A program made the position numbers and the translations under genes. Positions 62,722 to 64,000 of a stretch of 64,000 nucleotides of DNA are shown one piece after another (position 1 is the stretch's first letter; each line of letters starts with the position of its first letter). Source of the stretch: Sphingobium aromaticiconvertens (GTDB taxonomy: Bacteria > Pseudomonadota > Alphaproteobacteria > Sphingomonadales > Sphingomonadaceae); contig NZ_JBANRJ010000001.1 of NCBI RefSeq assembly GCF_037154075.1, positions 62,001 to 126,000 of the forward strand. Direction: 5' to 3'. The notes beneath the pieces were generated by a model. It worked only from the letters and a program-made list of their open reading frames with translations, did no database searches and was not told where the DNA came from.

Positions 62722-63435
62722 TCAAGCGTGCTCGACGGCCGCGCTGAACATATATCCCACGCCCCTGACCGTCACGATCGGCGCGGCAATCTTTCCGTGA
62801 GCCAACTTGCGACGCAGCCGGCTGATCAGCACATCGACGCTGCGATCCGACGATTCGGTGCCGCGCGATCCCGACATTTCCATCAGTCGCTCCCGCGCAA
62901 TGATGCGCTGTGGCTGATCCGAAAGTACCGTCAAAAGATCGAATTCCGCGCCGGTCAGGGCCACAGACTCACCTGCGGGGTCCCGCAATTCACGACGTGT
63001 AAAGCTGATGTGCCAGCCATCGAAGCGCGCCTCCTGCCGCCGACGAACCGGCACCTGTGCGTCCCCTCGCCCCCGGCGCAACACAGCGCGCAGCCGCGCC
63101 AGCAGTTCGCGCGTCGAATAGGGCTTGGACAGGAAATCGTCGGCACCCAGTTCCAGGCCGACCACCCGGTCAACCTCCGTACTATTGGTGCCCACCAGTA
63201 TGATGGGAACATTGCTGCGCTCGCGCAGTGCGCGACAAAGGTCCATGCCTTGCGGACCGCGCATCGCCGTATCAAGTACGACTGCGCTTACGTCCACATC
63301 ATCGACCGCCTGCCACAGATCGTCGGCGGACATCGCATTGAGGGTACGAAAACCGCTATCCTCCAGCGTTTCACGGAGCAGCGCCCGTAAATCGGGCTGC
63401 CCTTCGGCTAGCAGGACGACGGGCGCAGCCATCAT
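62722..63435 (-). CDS. Orphan OmpR-family regulator with degenerate receiver
   Basis: This 237-residue protein has an N-terminal receiver and a C-terminal winged helix (FDLLTVLSDQPQRIIARERL, SSDRSVDVLISRLRRKL, VRGVGYMFSAAV) nearly identical in pattern to the 58365-59075 regulator. In the receiver, phospho-acceptor Asp55 (VVLDTAM) and Lys104 (LSKPYS) remain. The acidic pair is reduced to Glu11-Gly12 (LLAEGQPD), and the switch Ser/Thr is Gly82 (ILVGTNS). Mg2+ binding and phosphorylation-driven switching may be weak or lost. No kinase gene is adjacent. It could compete with its paralogue for DNA sites. ATGs at 63435 and 63432 are possible starts. Confidence 0.88.
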   Translation of the reverse strand: MMAAPVVLLAEGQPDLRALLRETLEDSGFRTLNAMSADDLWQAVDDVDVSAVVLDTAMRGPQGMDLCRALRERSNVPIILVGTNSTEVDRVVGLELGADDFLSKPYSTRELLARLRAVLRRGRGDAQVPVRRRQEARFDGWHISFTRRELRDPAGESVALTGAEFDLLTVLSDQPQRIIARERLMEMSGSRGTESSDRSVDVLISRLRRKLAHGKIAAPIVTVRGVGYMFSAAVEHA

Positions 63436-63623
63436 CGGTTCTCGGTCCGTAAACCAATGACCATCGGCCGGCCGGGGTGGCCGGGGCCTGGGAATTCGGC
63501 GCCTGAGAATGAAGATGGAAACATTGCGCGCATATCCTAGGCGGGCGGGGAGGATCGGGCAATGATCTACCCGGCGAGTCTGTCTCCGCCATTCGCCTAT
63601 GGTAACAAACTATTGCTGTCGCG

Positions 63624-64000
63624 TCAGTTGTGCAGCGCAAACAGCGGTATCGACTGGGTCAGCGACGCCAGGCCCCCGCCAAGATCGGCAATCACCGCCG
63701 CCAGCCACCGCGCGTCCTCTGCCGCCCGATGCCGCGTCTGGACCATGGCGTCGGCATGATCGATCGCGCGCGCAATATGCATTTCGCCTACCCGCAATTC
63801 TTCCATCACGCTGGAGACATGGTCGATGGTGAGCGCTGCCCCGTCCCCCGCCGCCGCGGCAAGCGTGTCGAGCCAATATTGGTCGATCAGGCTGTCAGCC
63901 ACCAGCCGATGCCCCTCGACCGCCGCCCGCAGTTCGGCCAGCACCTGCGCCGCCTCAACGCCATCGCGGGCGATCCCCTCACGGCTGAGGCCATGCAGCG
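63624..64000 (-). CDS. DnaQ-like 3'-5' exonuclease, C-terminal part
   Basis: The frame is open to the window edge, so the gene begins beyond it. The visible ~125 residues include IARDGVEAAQVLAELRAAVE then GHRLVADSLIDQYW (exonuclease motif II region with Asp) and TRHRAAEDARWLAAVI (motif III, H-x4-D), as in RNase T/DNA polymerase III epsilon-type nucleases. The first motif (DxE) would lie outside. It might proofread or trim nucleic acid, but the missing part prevents a specific call. The ~190 bp between its stop and the regulator start (63436-63623) show no gene. Confidence 0.7.
   Translation of the reverse strand, partial: LHGLSREGIARDGVEAAQVLAELRAAVEGHRLVADSLIDQYWLDTLAAAAGDGAALTIDHVSSVMEELRVGEMHIARAIDHADAMVQTRHRAAEDARWLAAVIADLGGGLASLTQSIPLFALHN

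Overview
The window is GC-rich alphaproteobacterial DNA, most probably from a sphingomonad (Sphingomonadaceae). This is inferred from a TorF-type porin, a Sphingomonas-type Thr-nucleophile alkaline phosphatase, a large TonB-dependent receptor inside a catabolic cluster, and spinster-type MFS carriers. No rRNA or taxonomic marker gene is present, so genus is not claimed.

Left edge (1-2280): a truncated drug-efflux-type MFS gene is cut by a complete IS3-family insertion sequence (about 541-1993). On the far side lies the N-terminal stump of an FMN-dependent alpha-hydroxy-acid dehydrogenase. The two broken flanks are unrelated and show no target duplication, so the IS probably marks a deletion or rearrangement joint.

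Catabolic region (2276-41563): about 30 genes fit oxidation, CoA activation and beta-oxidation-like breakdown of a hydrophobic, probably branched or alicyclic substrate. They encode a PQQ dehydrogenase, a nitronate-monooxygenase-like flavoprotein, an aldehyde dehydrogenase, two Rieske oxygenases, four acyl-CoA dehydrogenases in tandem, two P450s, a GMC oxidoreductase and two acyl-CoA ligases. They also encode a family III CoA transferase, two hotdog thioesterases, a DUF35/thiolase-like pair, an enoyl-CoA hydratase, a true thiolase, five SDRs, an alpha/beta hydrolase, an NTF2-like protein, a TonB receptor and two MFS carriers. TetR and IclR (PcaR/PobR type) regulators sit among them. A recurring 15-bp site resembling the PcaR operator lies upstream of most transcription units and of the iclR gene itself, suggesting one regulon. 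The substrate is not identifiable from sequence alone. The enzyme mix recalls steroid side-chain, ibuprofen-type or terpenoid catabolism.

Boundary (41564-42351): about 700 bp without a convincing gene holds a possible gene remnant and an AT-rich stretch with several small inverted repeats, directly 3' of a tRNA-Gln(UUG) gene. This could be an old integration scar.

Right half (42500-64000), ordinary core and accessory genes: MarR and GntR regulators, a small lipoprotein, a divergent XRE-cupin regulator/EamA exporter pair, proC-ybjN, ubiK, tspO, an RND efflux pump with its adaptor, tlyA-dsbD, an alkaline phosphatase, an OmpR/EnvZ-like two-component system, a TorF porin, a SulP transporter with beta-carbonic anhydrase, an orphan degenerate OmpR-type regulator, and the 3' part of a DnaQ-like exonuclease at the window edge.
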